DNA from: Glossina fuscipes
Lineage: Eukaryota > Arthropoda > Insecta > Diptera > Glossinidae
DNA length: 64,000 nt
Assembly (NCBI RefSeq): GCF_014805625.2
Contig: NW_023998455.1
Coordinates: 980,982 to 1,044,981 of the forward strand
Direction: 5' to 3'
In this document: positions 48,054-60,515 of the stretch, piece by piece
How the letters are laid out: each line of letters starts with the position of its first letter
How positions within the stretch are numbered: position 1 is the first letter of the stretch
Made by a program: the position numbers and the translations under genes
The notes under the pieces: generated by a model
What the model saw: only the letters and a program-made list of their open reading frames with translations
The model's database searches: none
What the model was told of the DNA's origin: nothing

Positions 48054-48489
48054 TTATTTCATTTTAATAATAATACTATTAATCAATTACTTGGGATTGG
48101 GGAGTGGATTTACTATTTAAGTAACGTTAATAATTTGATTATATTTTCACTTAATAATAATGGAAATTTTGTGAAAATTTTGCTAAAGGCCATGCATTAA
48201 ATGTGGGATAATTTTTTTTTTTTTTTAAGTCACTAAACTTGCTTAGTATTCGTCATTGTCTAGTTTATTTCAGCCATTGTTGGAGTTGGCGTAAATTATG
48301 ACAGATATTCATAGTTTGCGATATTCTGAGCAACGTCGCATAGACTTCACAAGTCATAAAACGATGATAAGCACGTTTTCTTTTTATGCTTTTCCTAAGT
48401 TAACGACATAGCTTTAAAATAATAATAATAATAATAATATTGGAGAGTTTAATATGAGAGAGAGAGAGACAGACTATTGACCAAATTTA

Positions 48490-49135
48490 AGGTAATATAA
48501 GTTTGTAAACATAGGCATACAGGAATGTCTTGCTATAGATATTTCTGTCTGCAGATCGGGGATATTTTCTTAGAGATTATTACATTTCCAGGTCCTTTGT
48601 CTATAGATCAGGAATACCTTGGAATAGATATTTTTATTGCTAGATCACGAATACATTCTTATAGTGATTGTGTTCGGTAGATCAAGAACATCTTGGAATA
48701 GATGTCTGTAGTTTTTGTAGGTTGCTATAGACTTTTCCATTTACAGGTCAAGATTACTTTGGAATAGGTATTTTTGTCTGTAGATTAGTAATATCTTACT
48801 TTAGATATTTCCATTTGTAGTTTGGGAATATCTTGAAGTGGATATTTTTGTTTCTAGATCAGGAATACCTTTTTATAGATATTTTTGTCTGTAGATCCGG
48901 ACTACCTCGCTTTAGATATTTCAATCTATAGATCGGGAACACCTTTTTATAGACACTTTTGTCTGTAAATCACGAATGCCTTTTTAACGATATTCTTGTC
49001 TGTAGATCACGAATATCTTACTATAGATATGCTTCGTCTATGTTTAATCTACCTTTAGATCACGAATATCATCTTACAGGTGTTTCCCTTTGTAAATCGA
49101 GAATATCTTACTATAGATATTCTTGTCTATATATC
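48490..49135 (+). repeat. Minisatellite array, roughly 35-45 bp unit
   Basis: About 15 diverged units with the core CTGTAGATCAGGAATACCTT followed by GCTATAGATATTTTTGT. It ends where CTATATATCTCTCT begins. Confidence 0.85.
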
Positions 49136-49369
49136 TCTCTATATATTTCTATCAAGTCGAATCAATGCATTAAGAAATGCGAATTATTTAATTTTTATTA
49201 TATCTTTCAAGCAACGATGAATAAAGTTTGCGTCTATGCGTATGACTCGGAACCAACTGACAAATCGGGCAAATGCCGTGCGAACGGTGAACCAAAGAGA
49301 TAAGAAATCCAAGCCAAAATCAGTCAAAAATCGAGGTCATATGACAGATTATGTCAACTCCTGCATTTA

Positions 49370-49560
49370 ATGGTAGTAAGCCGAATGGACGAGCGTAGAA
49401 TCGCTGGCAGAAGACAAATTTCGTGGCTGTGTAATAATCGAATCATCGGCAAACACCAATGAGCCGAGCAGACTTGTGGGCTTTAGGTGATAAATTAACC
49501 GATTACTGTAGCTTGGAAAAGAAAAGCGATTACTTATATTCACTAATGAATTGATAACAA
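49370..49560 (+). pseudogene. Possible LINE reverse-transcriptase 3' remnant
   Basis: Fragments SRMDERRIAGRRQISWLCNN and, in another frame, MSRADLWALGDKLTDY resemble the basic GRRRISWL...R and terminal region of fly non-LTR elements. A frameshift and stops separate them. Then comes a (GAA)n run at 49563-49588. Weak, short match. Confidence 0.35.
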
Positions 49561-50169
49561 AAGAAGAAGAAGAAGAAGAAGAAGAAGGAGAAAGTCCGCA
49601 ATGAGGTAAGAGCCCTTACACAAAACCGTTTAGAAATCTGAAATCTCCAAGATGCGAAGAGAGAATAACCGACTAAGGATATCTATTCGCACTACATTTA
49701 TACTCCACTTGTATTAGTGAAGAGAAATTGGTTTACATTTTAAATATTTAATTTTGGTTTTATTATTAAAAAAATCTTTTCTTTTTCAATTTACGAAATA
49801 ATTTAATAAATTTTCCCTCAAAAAGATTCTTTTAATGCCTTTCAAGCAAAAGTTTTTTTCACGCTTAGTTGCATTTCCAAACCATAAAAGGAAAATAAAC
49901 AAATAAAAACATTTTGGTCGGGCAAGGTCGATCATTAAATATCGTACACTACATTGTCTAACCCGAGTCTTATTTATAGGATCAATATTTATCATCAAAT
50001 ATTAAAAAATTTAGACTTTTCTGCCCTACAAACGATCAATTTTTGTGAAAATCCTTATTAGGGTAGTATCCAAACAATAGGCCGAGATGGTCCAAATTTT
50101 TTTTATTGTTAAATTACTGTTAGGATATAATTTTTATTATGAAGCATTGAAAATTATACCTTTTTGTCG

Positions 50170-50300
50170 TATGAACTTCAGTTTTCGTTATGTAAGAAAG
50201 TTTTAAAAATTGCCCCAGCCAGTCCAAAGTTTTCATATCAATTTAGAATGCCGAAATATTATTATTTAGCCAGTTTTTCCAACAAATGTCGAAAATTGCT
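50170..50300 (+). repeat. Unnamed repeat shared with Dmtn intron 7
   Basis: CCAGTCCAAAGTTTTCATAT and TTTAGAATGCCGAAATATTA match, in reverse, the stretch at about 3890-4010 (there AGAATGCCAAAATACTATTG when read on the minus strand). Confidence 0.5.
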
Positions 50301-50324
50301 ATGTTTTCTACTTATAGTGATTTT

Positions 50325-50620
50325 TCAGAATAGCGCGTTATATGGGGACTGCTTCCAAAAAATGGACTGATCCGAAACTATTTACATCAGTATTCGTCCT
50401 TGGGTCAAAATACATCACTGTACCAAATTTTTAAAAAAATGGCCGCCTCTAGCTTGAACACAAATTTACGTGGACGATTATCAGACGGACAGATGGACAG
50501 ACAAGCTTAGATCAATTCAGATCACTATAATAAACGGTGAGTCTGTCTTAAGCCCTTCTGCGTGTTACATATACTCGCACTAATTTAATCTACCCCATAT
50601 CTTAAGTGATGTAGGGTATG
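50325..50620 (-). repeat. Family A interspersed repeat
   Basis: Reverse landmarks: GCGTTATATGGGGACTGC, GTCCTTGGGTCAAAATACAT, CAGACGGACAGATGGACAGA, CCTTCTGCGTGTTACATA and TAAGTGATGTAGGGTATG. Confidence 0.78.
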
Positions 50621-51599
50621 AAAACGAAAAAAGAAGAGTAAAGGAAAAATTGTTATGTAAGACTTACACATACGTGCACGTGTTTGTGTAAATACGATAC
50701 GTACATAACATAGTTAGCAATTGTATGTTTACGATTGTTTCAAGTCTGCTGTTGACAGGCAACAAAAACTAATCGAGTGTCAGAAGGATATCAAAATTTG
50801 TGACATATCATTGAATAGTGGGGCATAAGACTATGTTTTTTGCACTTTCCACATATGCATGACGTGCATGTAACTGTTTGAAAACAAACAAAAGCTTCTT
50901 ACATGTGGTCATTACTAAGTTGACATTAATACAGTTCGATCAAAGAGTGTCGAACTACAAAGCTTCTAAGAATTGTGTTGGCAATGTATTCGCTTGAAAA
51001 ATTTTTAATACTTTGTTTGAATACCATTTGCTTAAAACGATGAAGGCAAAGTGCAGGAAAATTTAATAAGCAAAACGTTTGAGCTAACTATACGCAGAAA
51101 ATTATGTGTATAGAGAATTGCTTATCAAAAAAGTTTGAAGAGCTTGAAGAGTCAAGTTTTGATAGACTAAGCATTTAGAAAATCACAATCTTCCAATGGA
51201 TGAAGAAGAGTATACTAATCTCTACTTGTTTGCATATTGAAGGAAAGTTTAGACTTAAGACTGAAACTTTAGTGGAAGAAAGCGCTTGCTGGAGCTAAAC
51301 ATGCATGTAAAAGGTTACATCTTGCGCAGGTAGCAAATAAACTGATGGACAGTACAATCACAGTACATGGGCTTGAAAAGAATGAAAAAATTCAGTGAGA
51401 AAATGTCATCTCTGTTAGTTTACAAGTCGAAAAGGTTTAGTCCCCCTGTACGTCCACCATAATAGTAAAGACCTGAAGGAGATTAAAAAGATCGCGAAAG
51501 ACTCACCATAAACTGACTTTGGAAGTCGTTAAAGGTTCACATTCATACATACATATAACATAACTCATATGAATGCTTTAAACAGTTAACTGCATTTGA

Positions 51600-52350
51600 C
51601 GAATGTATATGTCACATATCCGTCCATCCGCCTTTGTCGGATTTTCTCATAAAATTTGATCCTAATGAATGTGTATTTGTCATAATAATGTATTTTATAG
51701 TGTGTGTATGTCATCTTAAGCATGTTTATTTGTCATTTTAATCATGTCTGTCTGTCCGCCTGAATAATGTCTGTTGCAAACATTCTCCTCGCTCCACAAA
51801 TGAAGCTGTCGACTTCACATTTGGCAGAAACATTGGCATCTCCTGCACGCAAGTTGGTATTGAAAAAATGGGAAAAATTGACCATGCCTACTCAATATTA
51901 TACCGTATCAGAATTGAGTTTTTTTTCAATACTTTATAAGCCGGAGAAATAAGCTTCAAAAACACCATAATGTAAATAAATTCTTGGTCAGCTTGAAACT
52001 CGGAATGCATCTGAGTAAGTCCGCCCGTTCATCTGTCTGTGTAGGCAACCGTGGTAATAACTCTTCCGTTCCGCAAGTATGAAAATATCGCTTGCAAGCC
52101 GGTAAGAAGATATGAAAAGAATCCAAGCTTTTCAAAGAACACGCCAACAACACGCCCACCTGTAAAGCAAACAGTGAACCTTTCTGCTTTCCGGACTTTC
52201 TTTACTTGTTATTCATAAACCGCTACACGTGCACCATATAAAATTCCACTTTTATTCTGAAAATATTGAAAAATCAGCCGCGCCTATCGCATATAGTATT
52301 TTTTTTTTTTTAGGATCACGGTGATGGGTATAAAAGATTCAGTCGCTTTT
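51600..52350 (+). repeat. Family B repeat
   Basis: Holds CATGTCTGTCTGTCCGCCTG, TCCTGCACGCAAGTTGGTAT, CACGCCAACAACACGCCCAC and the 3' end GGATCACGGTGATGGGTATA followed by AAAGATTCAGTCG. This shows the family's 3' terminus clearly. Confidence 0.7.
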
Positions 52351-52565
52351 ATTTTATTAAATACTCAAGGGACTTGATTTGGTAGTCGCGTAACTTATCT
52401 GCCAGGCTAGTTGTGTGAATTTTGAATATCCTAGGCGTAAAGATTTATAAACAGACCGAGGCATACCATTACCATACGTCAATAGATTCGCGTTGATAGT
52501 AAGCCGCGGTCCCGTATAAGCATTCTAGGGTAAGCTTTTACCGTTAATATTGAAAATATGTGGAC

Positions 52566-52603
52566 ATACAGAGAAAGAGAGAGAGAGAGAGAGAGGGAGG
52601 GAG

Positions 52604-52659
<56 letters not shown>

Positions 52660-52709
52660 ATTGATAGATAGATAGAGAGAGAAACAGAGAGGGAGAGAGA
52701 GAGAGAGAG

Positions 52710-52779
<70 letters not shown>

Positions 52780-52839
52780 ATCGAGATTGAAAATCTTGTA
52801 CGAACGAAAGAAAGAGAGGTAGATAGATAGATAGAGAGA

Positions 52840-52890
<51 letters not shown>
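52566..52890 (+). repeat. Compound (GA)n / (GATA)n microsatellite
   Basis: Long GA runs and GATA runs alternate. A unit ending in GATCGAGATTGAAAATCTT plus TACGAAC occurs twice (about 52789 and 52896), so the block itself was duplicated, with about a 107-bp period. Confidence 0.92.
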
Positions 52891-52895
<5 letters not shown>

Positions 52896-53989
52896 TCGAG
52901 ATTGAAAATCTTATACGAACTTTGTATACGTCCAACGTTGTAAACAATTTAATTCTCCTTTCTCTTTAATGCTTATATTTGCTTGGGTGCTGTTCTTTTA
53001 TTTGCACAAGTTCGGATACCTAAATGCATTTACATATATCTGCTCATTGTTTGGACGTAAGTATGTTGTCATTTTCAAATGATTAAATGTTATGAAGAGA
53101 AGTTTCATTTGTACGCGCTTACGTACGGTGAAGCCAGCACCTATGCATGTGGTTTAACTTGTCTACAATCAACAACAGACCAACTAACTAGTAACGATTA
53201 TAATAGGTAAGGTTAGAAGGGGACGATACCTTCATATATGTAGACGATATATGATTATATGCAGTACATCTGTATCTATAGATGACATGTGTTATACATA
53301 TATATATATATACATATATATGTTTGAAAGTGTATGCCAACTATTTGTTGTACACACGGAACAGAGATTGCTTTTATCAAATACAATTTCGAATTTAAAT
53401 ATCTATCTTTCTGGTTACACTTTTTTATTTACCATCAAAAGATTAAAGCTTATGTTCATTTGAGCATAGCGTTTATAACGCCTACAATGTAATTTAAAAT
53501 TTGTTCGTAATATTCCTCAGATTAGATTCTTAAGTAAAGGAGTTTTTATTACTTCACAGCATTTGCTTTCCTCACTGGGCTCACACACAGTTGATTCATT
53601 TCTTCCTGTGAGTGTCATGATTCAAGTCGCTTTGCCTTGAAATCCAAGTCATCGATAGAAGACTCTTTTGGCTGAATGTCTTACGAATTTTGTTTATCTC
53701 TTCGCTAATTGTCAACCTCGTAAGGCATTTCTTAATTTATAACAACGTTAGGTAAAGCACTGAAAATCTTTATATGATTTTATTACTTTGCCATCAGTTT
53801 GAGGAAATTTCTTCAACTTAGTTGAAAAAAAAGAAAAAAAAAAACAATTATATTTATTCATGTCCCTGTGTCCATATATCTGACCTTTGTTAGAATGCTT
53901 AAAGTTCACGAAAAAAAAATTAAAAAAAATTATTCTAAATTGTTTTATATATTTTCGGACTAAACACGAATAAAAGGGGCGTATTTCAT

Positions 53990-54620
53990 CTCGAAACAAA
54001 TCAAAAACAAGATAAGTAAGAAGTAAGTCGTGATTGAATCCGTGATTCTAAAAAAAAGGAGAAAAAATTACATTTTCACGCTCTATAACATTGGGACGGC
54101 GCGGTTGATGGTTTCTACTTTCAGAATAAAAATGAAATTTATATGATATGCGTTTCGTGCGTTATGAGCAATAAGCAAAAGAAAACGGAAAAGTGTTCGG
54201 AATTTGTGTTACATAGACGATCTCCGCATTGTTTATCACAGATACTGCACTGTTGCGCAAACGTACAGATAGACGTATTACGGTACACTCTGAGCTTGAA
54301 ATTTGGTCAAGTATTTATATACTTTGTGGGGTTTTTGAAGCTTGCATCTGAGCATTATATACGAAGGTAATGAAAAAAACAGTGGAATTATGACACACTA
54401 TACGATTAAAGAGGGAAAGTACTACAGCATCGCTCATTGTTCAAGTTTTTCTAGATATAGCAACAGCAGATTATGAGTAATGAGCAAAAATCCAATTTTG
54501 TATCCTTTTTGAAAAACTGAGATATCCTCACTTTACGTACTATTGCAGGCGTGTCTTTTGACTGATTTGTCCTTCAATTCTTCGGTGAGGGGTACAGAAT
54601 CGAAATAGTTGCCAGTTAGC
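53990..54620 (-). repeat. Family B composite repeat
   Basis: CACGCTCTATAACATTGGGA, GACGGCGCGGTTGATGG, ATTATGAGTAATGAGCAAAA and CTTTTTGAAAAACTGAGATA parallel the copies at 9.7-10.4 kb and 61.1-61.8 kb. Confidence 0.6.
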
Positions 54621-55069
54621 CCACAAACCCGGCCTCGTGAAACGAACTGCAGTTGTATAAATTCACTTCATGTTATATAATAAGCTAACAGCCATGTTCC
54701 GCTCTAGGATGATCGCTCGCTGCCCTGAAGGAAAGACCAGACGCTTTCTTGCCATAGCTTTTAGGACTTTCTATCAAGGGGCACAGCAAAATCTCTCAAC
54801 AGAAATTGTTACGTTGACATAGGCGTCAAATACTTCGGCATGCATAGGCATAGAAATGCTGCGTTTTTATGATTTCGCTCAGAATTGCTTGGCATATATT
54901 TCTCTGGCGAAATTAGTAATAATATTAATATATTCTCCAAGTACTTTCAAGATGAAGGAGTAGATTCCTTAAGCGAACCATTGATGTGTTGGAACTTTTG
55001 CAAACGTGTGATCCCATCCCATAATTTATTATTCTTTATCCAAATGCCTTATATTAGAATAAATAAAGG

Positions 55070-55440
55070 CATTATAGTTAGTCACGGTCCACTTTGCTTA
55101 ATTAAGCTATTCGTAACGCTTTATATGGCAAGGCGTAATATGGGAAGTGGTCGAAAACTTAATCGAAAAAGTAGTCAAATCCGAATCCTTTTGGGGCCAA
55201 AAGGAAGTCGACATATAAAATTTCATTAAAATATCTCGAAAAATGCAAAAAAGGAAACAAAATGGATCTATGGACGGACAGAGGCACGTTTCGATTCGTA
55301 AATGATTCTAAAACTAATTCTGAATCGATCGGTATCACAAAAGTTGGGTTTATCTAAAGTCCTTGCGATTGTTGCATGCCTTCGCGTGAGCTTAACATAC
55401 GCTTCTACGGCCAGTGCTGTAGAGTGTAAAAAGGTAAGAA
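55070..55440 (-). repeat. Family A repeat, near full length
   Basis: Reverse landmarks: TATAGTTAGTCACGGTCCAC, GGGAAGTGGTCGAAAA, TTTCATTAAAATATCTCGAA, GGATCTATGGACGGACAGAG, AATCGATCGGTATCACAAAA and GCCAGTGCTGTAGAGTGTAA. Confidence 0.78.
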
Positions 55441-55974
55441 ATGCGTACACAGAAAATTTGACACGTAATCAATGATATGTAGTAAAAACAGTTTTTAACC
55501 GCACTATTGACCCGCCCACAACCAGAAAAGGAGCAGGGTATCTTCGCAAATTTACTTTAGGGTGATATGTGATATCTGAAATTCGCTTTCAAAATTTGCT
55601 TTTTTTTTGCTTTTAGTATCATTTTACTAATTCCTTTTTTTATTTGCTTCTTTTTTCTTTTTTTTTGGTTGTAATCCTTCAGTATTTTGTGTTATTTCCG
55701 GTTTCCTGTTATCTACTTTTTTGTTTGTTTATTTTTGCAGCTACAAAAAAAAAAAAAAGGAAAAGAAGCTGTTTATGCAACTAATGTTGTATATAGAAAT
55801 AAACAAATGCATGTTAGATTCAAAAGCTTTTTGTCAACTTAATGGAAATTGTTACATATTTTGAAAAGATTTAAAGAGAGATTACAACAGAAAATATAGA
55901 ATTAAAAAGGGATTTTATTAAAATCACATAGTTAACAAACTTAACATTGAACTAACTATCCATCATTGTATCTT

Positions 55975-56430
55975 ACCTCACAAGGGTATATTAAGTTGGT
56001 GCTGATGTATGCCACATCCAGAGGGATTTAAGCAGCACTTTATGAATCCTTTAAGGAATATGTGTGTCCGTCCGTCTGTCCATCTTGTTTTCTTATGTTC
56101 CGTGTCACACACACTGGTATACCGGTATGTTTTGAACCACGGATGAGCTCTATTGAAAAAGCTTTAAATCGGNNNNNNNNNNAGGAATGTGTCTCCGTCC
56201 ATCCGTCCGTCTGTCCATCTTGTTTTCTTGTATTCAAGGTACGAATTTGGTACATCAATATATTTTCGAACAAGGACGAACGCTATTAAAAATTGTTGGG
56301 TTGGAACTATTTTCTTGACGACTTCTAACGTCATACCTTGTTTCGAGAAGTCCTTAAGTGAATAATTGTACTATGCGAAGTGGTATAGGGACATATGAGG
56401 ATGTGCCTTGTCTCACTATAGCGTGTTTTA
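55975..56430 (+). repeat. Family A repeat broken by a gap
   Basis: The segment GTGTGTCCGTCCGTCTGTCC with ATCTTGTTTTCTT occurs on both sides of the N run, so either a dimeric element or an assembly duplication is present. The end reads TGCGAAGTGGTATAGGGAC and CTCACTATAGCGTG. Confidence 0.72.
56173..56182. other. Assembly gap (10 N)
   Basis: Ten N bases inside a family A repeat, with the same GTCY block on both flanks. Confidence 0.95.
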
Positions 56431-57084
56431 GTTATATATAAACATTGTCGATTTTTTGCAAGTTTTCATCATACGGATAAATGGAAACATCACTAAAGGT
56501 CCTCGTTATAAGATGTCCCAACCATTTTCTTTAGAGAAAATTTGGAAGTACTGTACAAACTGATTTATGTGTAGCGTGTCTATAAGAATGGAAGCGCTGG
56601 GCAGATACATAATCAGCCGGTGCTCGTCGTGCTAAGCATTCAGAAGGAGTAAAGTTTGGAATTGCGACAACCGAGAATTTTTTATTTTTTCATGGCGTTA
56701 TAATCCCGAGCAATTAAGTTATCAGGTCTTCCCGACACATTGCTACTGCTTTATCATTAATGCTAGACTAAATTATCTCAGTTCTTGCCGGCAAAACTTT
56801 CCAATTGTGCTTTACTTCAGTATGAGATACATTAGGCCCTCATTGTAGAGCCGAAGATATTCATTTGTATTGATTCTTGGCAATACCTTAGTCATAATGT
56901 CCAATTGTGTGGATTGGCGTAATGTGGAGGTACTTCACATTTTACTTTAACGGTTTTCCTCATTGTGGTCAGACTGTAGTTGCTTTTGCAAAAATTGGTC
57001 TTTCAAACTTGCTACGCTGTACACTGTAATTGAGTTTGTGGTCAATTCTTCCTTGTACGTTTTTTTTGTGCTACGCTGTTCGTT

Positions 57085-57400
57085 GTATACCGTAGTATAC
57101 AGACTTTGTGTGGACGTATGTAACTCTTAGATCTATTTCTTACTTTAGCAATCGTTTTACAATCATTATCCGAATCAATTGAATCTTGTCTGTCTGTCTG
57201 TCCGTTGGCAATCTGCCCATGTATTTTTTTAGATATTTTGAAAAAATTAAGCAAAACTTCCGATTTAAACCCAAAGGCGAAACCTATTTAAAAACGGATT
57301 AAATCGAATCATTTTCCATATCAAACCTCATTTTGAAAAAACTCTCATATGGAAAAAATTAATAATTTTCCAAATTTTTCGACAAAAATTGTTGAGTATT
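57085..57400 (+). repeat. Family A interspersed repeat
   Basis: GTCTGTCTGTCTGTCCGTTG, TTTTTTTAGATATTTTGAAA and CATTTTCCATATCAAACC. Diverged. Confidence 0.65.
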
Positions 57401-57954
57401 CTAGCTGATTAAATTGTTTTGAAAAATATGGATCCGGTCAAGTGATCTTTTGAATCCATTCCCACACACGCGTGTATATTAAAAAAAGATTTATTTTTTT
57501 AATATTTTATGGCAAAAATTACTCCTTAAGAGTGTTTTGGCTTAAAAAATAATTGTATCAAACTTGATCCATGTAGGCCAATTTTTTGCACCCCACCTGC
57601 TAAGAAAATACTCATGACAAGTAATATTTGTAATATTTTATGAAGATAGACAGTGAAGCATAATAAGAAAAAAAATGTTGCTGAATTTCTCTGAACGTCC
57701 AGAGTCCAGAGTCCGAGGTCCGATAAGAGCTGTCATGGGAAGAATACCTACCTCGGCATAAGAACAAAATATAATTTATAATAATTTATTACCAAAATAA
57801 ATAAAGATTTATTATTATATAAAGCAAAGTGATGGAAGGCATTTAATGGTCGGTCTTCCCCGATTATAATATTTTCACTTGTTTCACTTTGTGGTTAATT
57901 ATCTTTTGTATTTTTGTTCAGTTGAAAATATTTTAATTATACTGAGCTAAATCA

Positions 57955-58410
57955 TTTTTACACCCATCACCGAAGGATAAGGGATATGTTTATTTTCTCA
58001 AGTCGTTTGCAACGCCCAGAAGAAAGCTTCAGAAACTTCACAAGCTGTACACATTCTTGCTTAGCAACATAATCTGAATCCAAATAAGCATATTCATCCG
58101 TTTGTCTGTGTCCCATAAAGTATATATATATATATATATATATTCTTGATCAGTACCATAAGCTGAATCTATATAAGCATATCCATCCGTCTGTCGGTGT
58201 AATGCCTTTTGTAAAGCTTCTCCTGGCTATAAAAAAGAGCTATCGACTTCAAGTTTGACAGAAACGCGAGAAGTTCTCGCACGCAGATTGGCTTAAAAAA
58301 TGGGTCAATTTGGTCGAAAAAATACGCTTAGCATACTGCATAAACTTAGATCACCTCTGCTTTTCGAAAAGAATAAAAAATTAGTTTTTTTCTCATTATT
58401 CATAAATAAA
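57955..58410 (+). repeat. Family B 5' part with mini-me core
   Basis: Starts TTTTACACCCATCACCGAAG, then CAACGCCCAGAAGAAAGC. A GTCY block follows, then (TA)n at 58121-58142, directly followed by TTCTTGATCAGTACC and CATCCGTCTGTCGG. The order (TA)n - core - (GTCY)n is that described for mini-me elements. Confidence 0.75.
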
Positions 58411-59534
58411 AGCAGATATAAACACTTGAACGTGTATTCGTGCATTGCTGATGTTGTAGTAGTTTAATAGAAGTTTACAATTGATGAATGAATTTTATGG
58501 CGCAAAATGCAAAATTTTTTGATAACGATTGAGAAGGAAGAATTCTTTGGCACTAGGAAGTTCGCCACAGCTAAAGAAAGATAAGGGAAAGGCCTTCAAA
58601 TACATTAGTAATTTGCATAGAAATTTAGAGAAAAGCTTTCCTTTTTGTCGAGCAATCTTAGAACCATAAAAGTTAGACATCTCTTCCGCATGATATTTCT
58701 CCCAGATTTTCATGAATTTGTTAAGTTAAAGACCACACTATGTCCCCTGTTTATTACGTAAAAGCAATTTCTGGGTGCGGAGCTCTCTAATATAAAATTC
58801 GAGAATGAGATAGTATCTTCTTCTTCTTCTTCTTCGGTGAGTCAGAAAATCAGCACACAGATGATTGGTTGAGTTGAGTAAAAAGAGATGAGTTGGTATC
58901 CTTCAGCTTACAATTTTGAACAAATGTTAAATTATTGGTTTTCTTCTTCTTGTTCTATTCAGCAAATCGCTAACCGTAAATTCGCGGTGATATGTAAAAC
59001 TATTGCTATTTAAAGTTTTCAAGTTTCAAGTATCAGATGTGAAAAATAATTGTTCTGAGTAAAAGGGAAGTTTATTTAGCCAAAAATATTGTGATATCAC
59101 TACGAGTCAGTAAAAGCTCCTACAAAGGAGGTTCCTATATAGGAAAAGAAGAACAATTTGACAAATTATATATATATATATATATAAAACCCTAAACTGG
59201 GATAAAGAGACTTCAGAAATTCATCGAAGCACTGAGCTCAGAAGAGTGGCCCTCTCTGTATCTTTGACTGTCTCTTCACAATTAAATAAGATTTGTCAAG
59301 AGCCGTTAGGGGTGTAGAAAGAGCCTTGGAAACGATGATGTCTGTGAAAGATTTTTATCTCAAGTCTACCAAACTATGATAGTTAACTGAAGGTTATACC
59401 ATTGTGATGCTAGTAGTAAACGAAAATCTTCTTTTCCATACGAGATATATTAACTGAGTTCACTTGCAGGCGGACGAATTGTTAAACATTTTCCATTCAT
59501 GATCTACTGTCAGGCAAAGCAGAGCCAACTATTT

Positions 59535-59800
59535 GATTATTAGGCCTCCTCTAGCCCACATTAAGACTTACAAAGGATAATCGTTAGACCTTCCCTACAA
59601 TATATTAAGCATTAAAAAAGATCCTTGTTAGGTCTTCTCTAGCATATATTAAGCATCATAAAAAATGATCGTTAAATCTCCCTTAGACTACATTAAGCAT
59701 AATAAGGGTGGACTGTTAGGCCTTCTGTAGAATATATCAAGCATTTTAAAAGATGCTAGCTCTAGCATGTTTTAAGCATTTTAATAGACCATCGATGCCT
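59535..59800 (+). repeat. Minisatellite, about 58-bp unit
   Basis: Five diverged units with GTTAGGCCTTCTCTAGCATA and TATTAAGCATTATAAAAGAT. Confidence 0.75.
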
Positions 59801-60439
59801 TTCCCAGAAATAAATTTCTCTGTATATCTATTTAATAAGGATATCCCTTAAGTTAATATAATTCATTTCATGTAAACGCATTTATTTCATAGAATATATA
59901 TATAAACTTTAAATTATTGTTGCATTGACTTAACTCGTCCTAAGCTAGACTAAAGTAAACTGACAATTGTTTCTTCTTTACATTCTCTTGAATGAAACCG
60001 ATTTCTATTATATCGTTTGTAATGTGCAGACAGAGAGGAATTTTTACCTTACAATGAAATCCATTAAAAACATTTGCATTTTATTTAAAACAAGACTATA
60101 GTAGTGCTTGTCTAACCCATTAGATAAAATTTAATAAAACGATAAACATTTGCCAAACATTAAAATGTCATAAAAATGTTTAAAAAATCATTTATAGAAG
60201 AAAAAAACTAATGAGTTGAACTCATTCGCTCTTATGCAAACGGATGAACGGATGAACATATGCAGTTGACACGTATAGAGTAGGAAAACAAAAAAAATCA
60301 AACAAAGCCAAAATCGTTTAATGTAAAAGCCATGAAAAAAATTAAATTTACACGAACACATACACACATACACTTACATATGAACATGGTAACATATTTC
60401 AAAGTAGGACGGAAGCCAAACAATTATTGCTTTTTGCCA

Positions 60440-60515
60440 CAACAATAATAATAATAAAAAAAAAAACAATAATAACAACAACAGCAGTAATAACAACGAC
60501 AACGACAACATTCAT
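60440..60515 (+). repeat. AAT/AAC triplet run
   Basis: Imperfect AAT and AAC repeats with an A11-like run, directly downstream (on the minus strand) of the candidate exon. Confidence 0.8.

Noticed and set aside
52525..52947. 140-codon minus-strand Ser/Leu/Tyr frame
   Set aside because: A translation of the GA/GATA compound microsatellite.
56040..56289. Open frames with Cys/Pro/Ser-Val repeats on both strands around the gap
   Set aside because: They are translations of the GTCY block of family A repeats. The same pseudo-protein pattern appears in most other copies.
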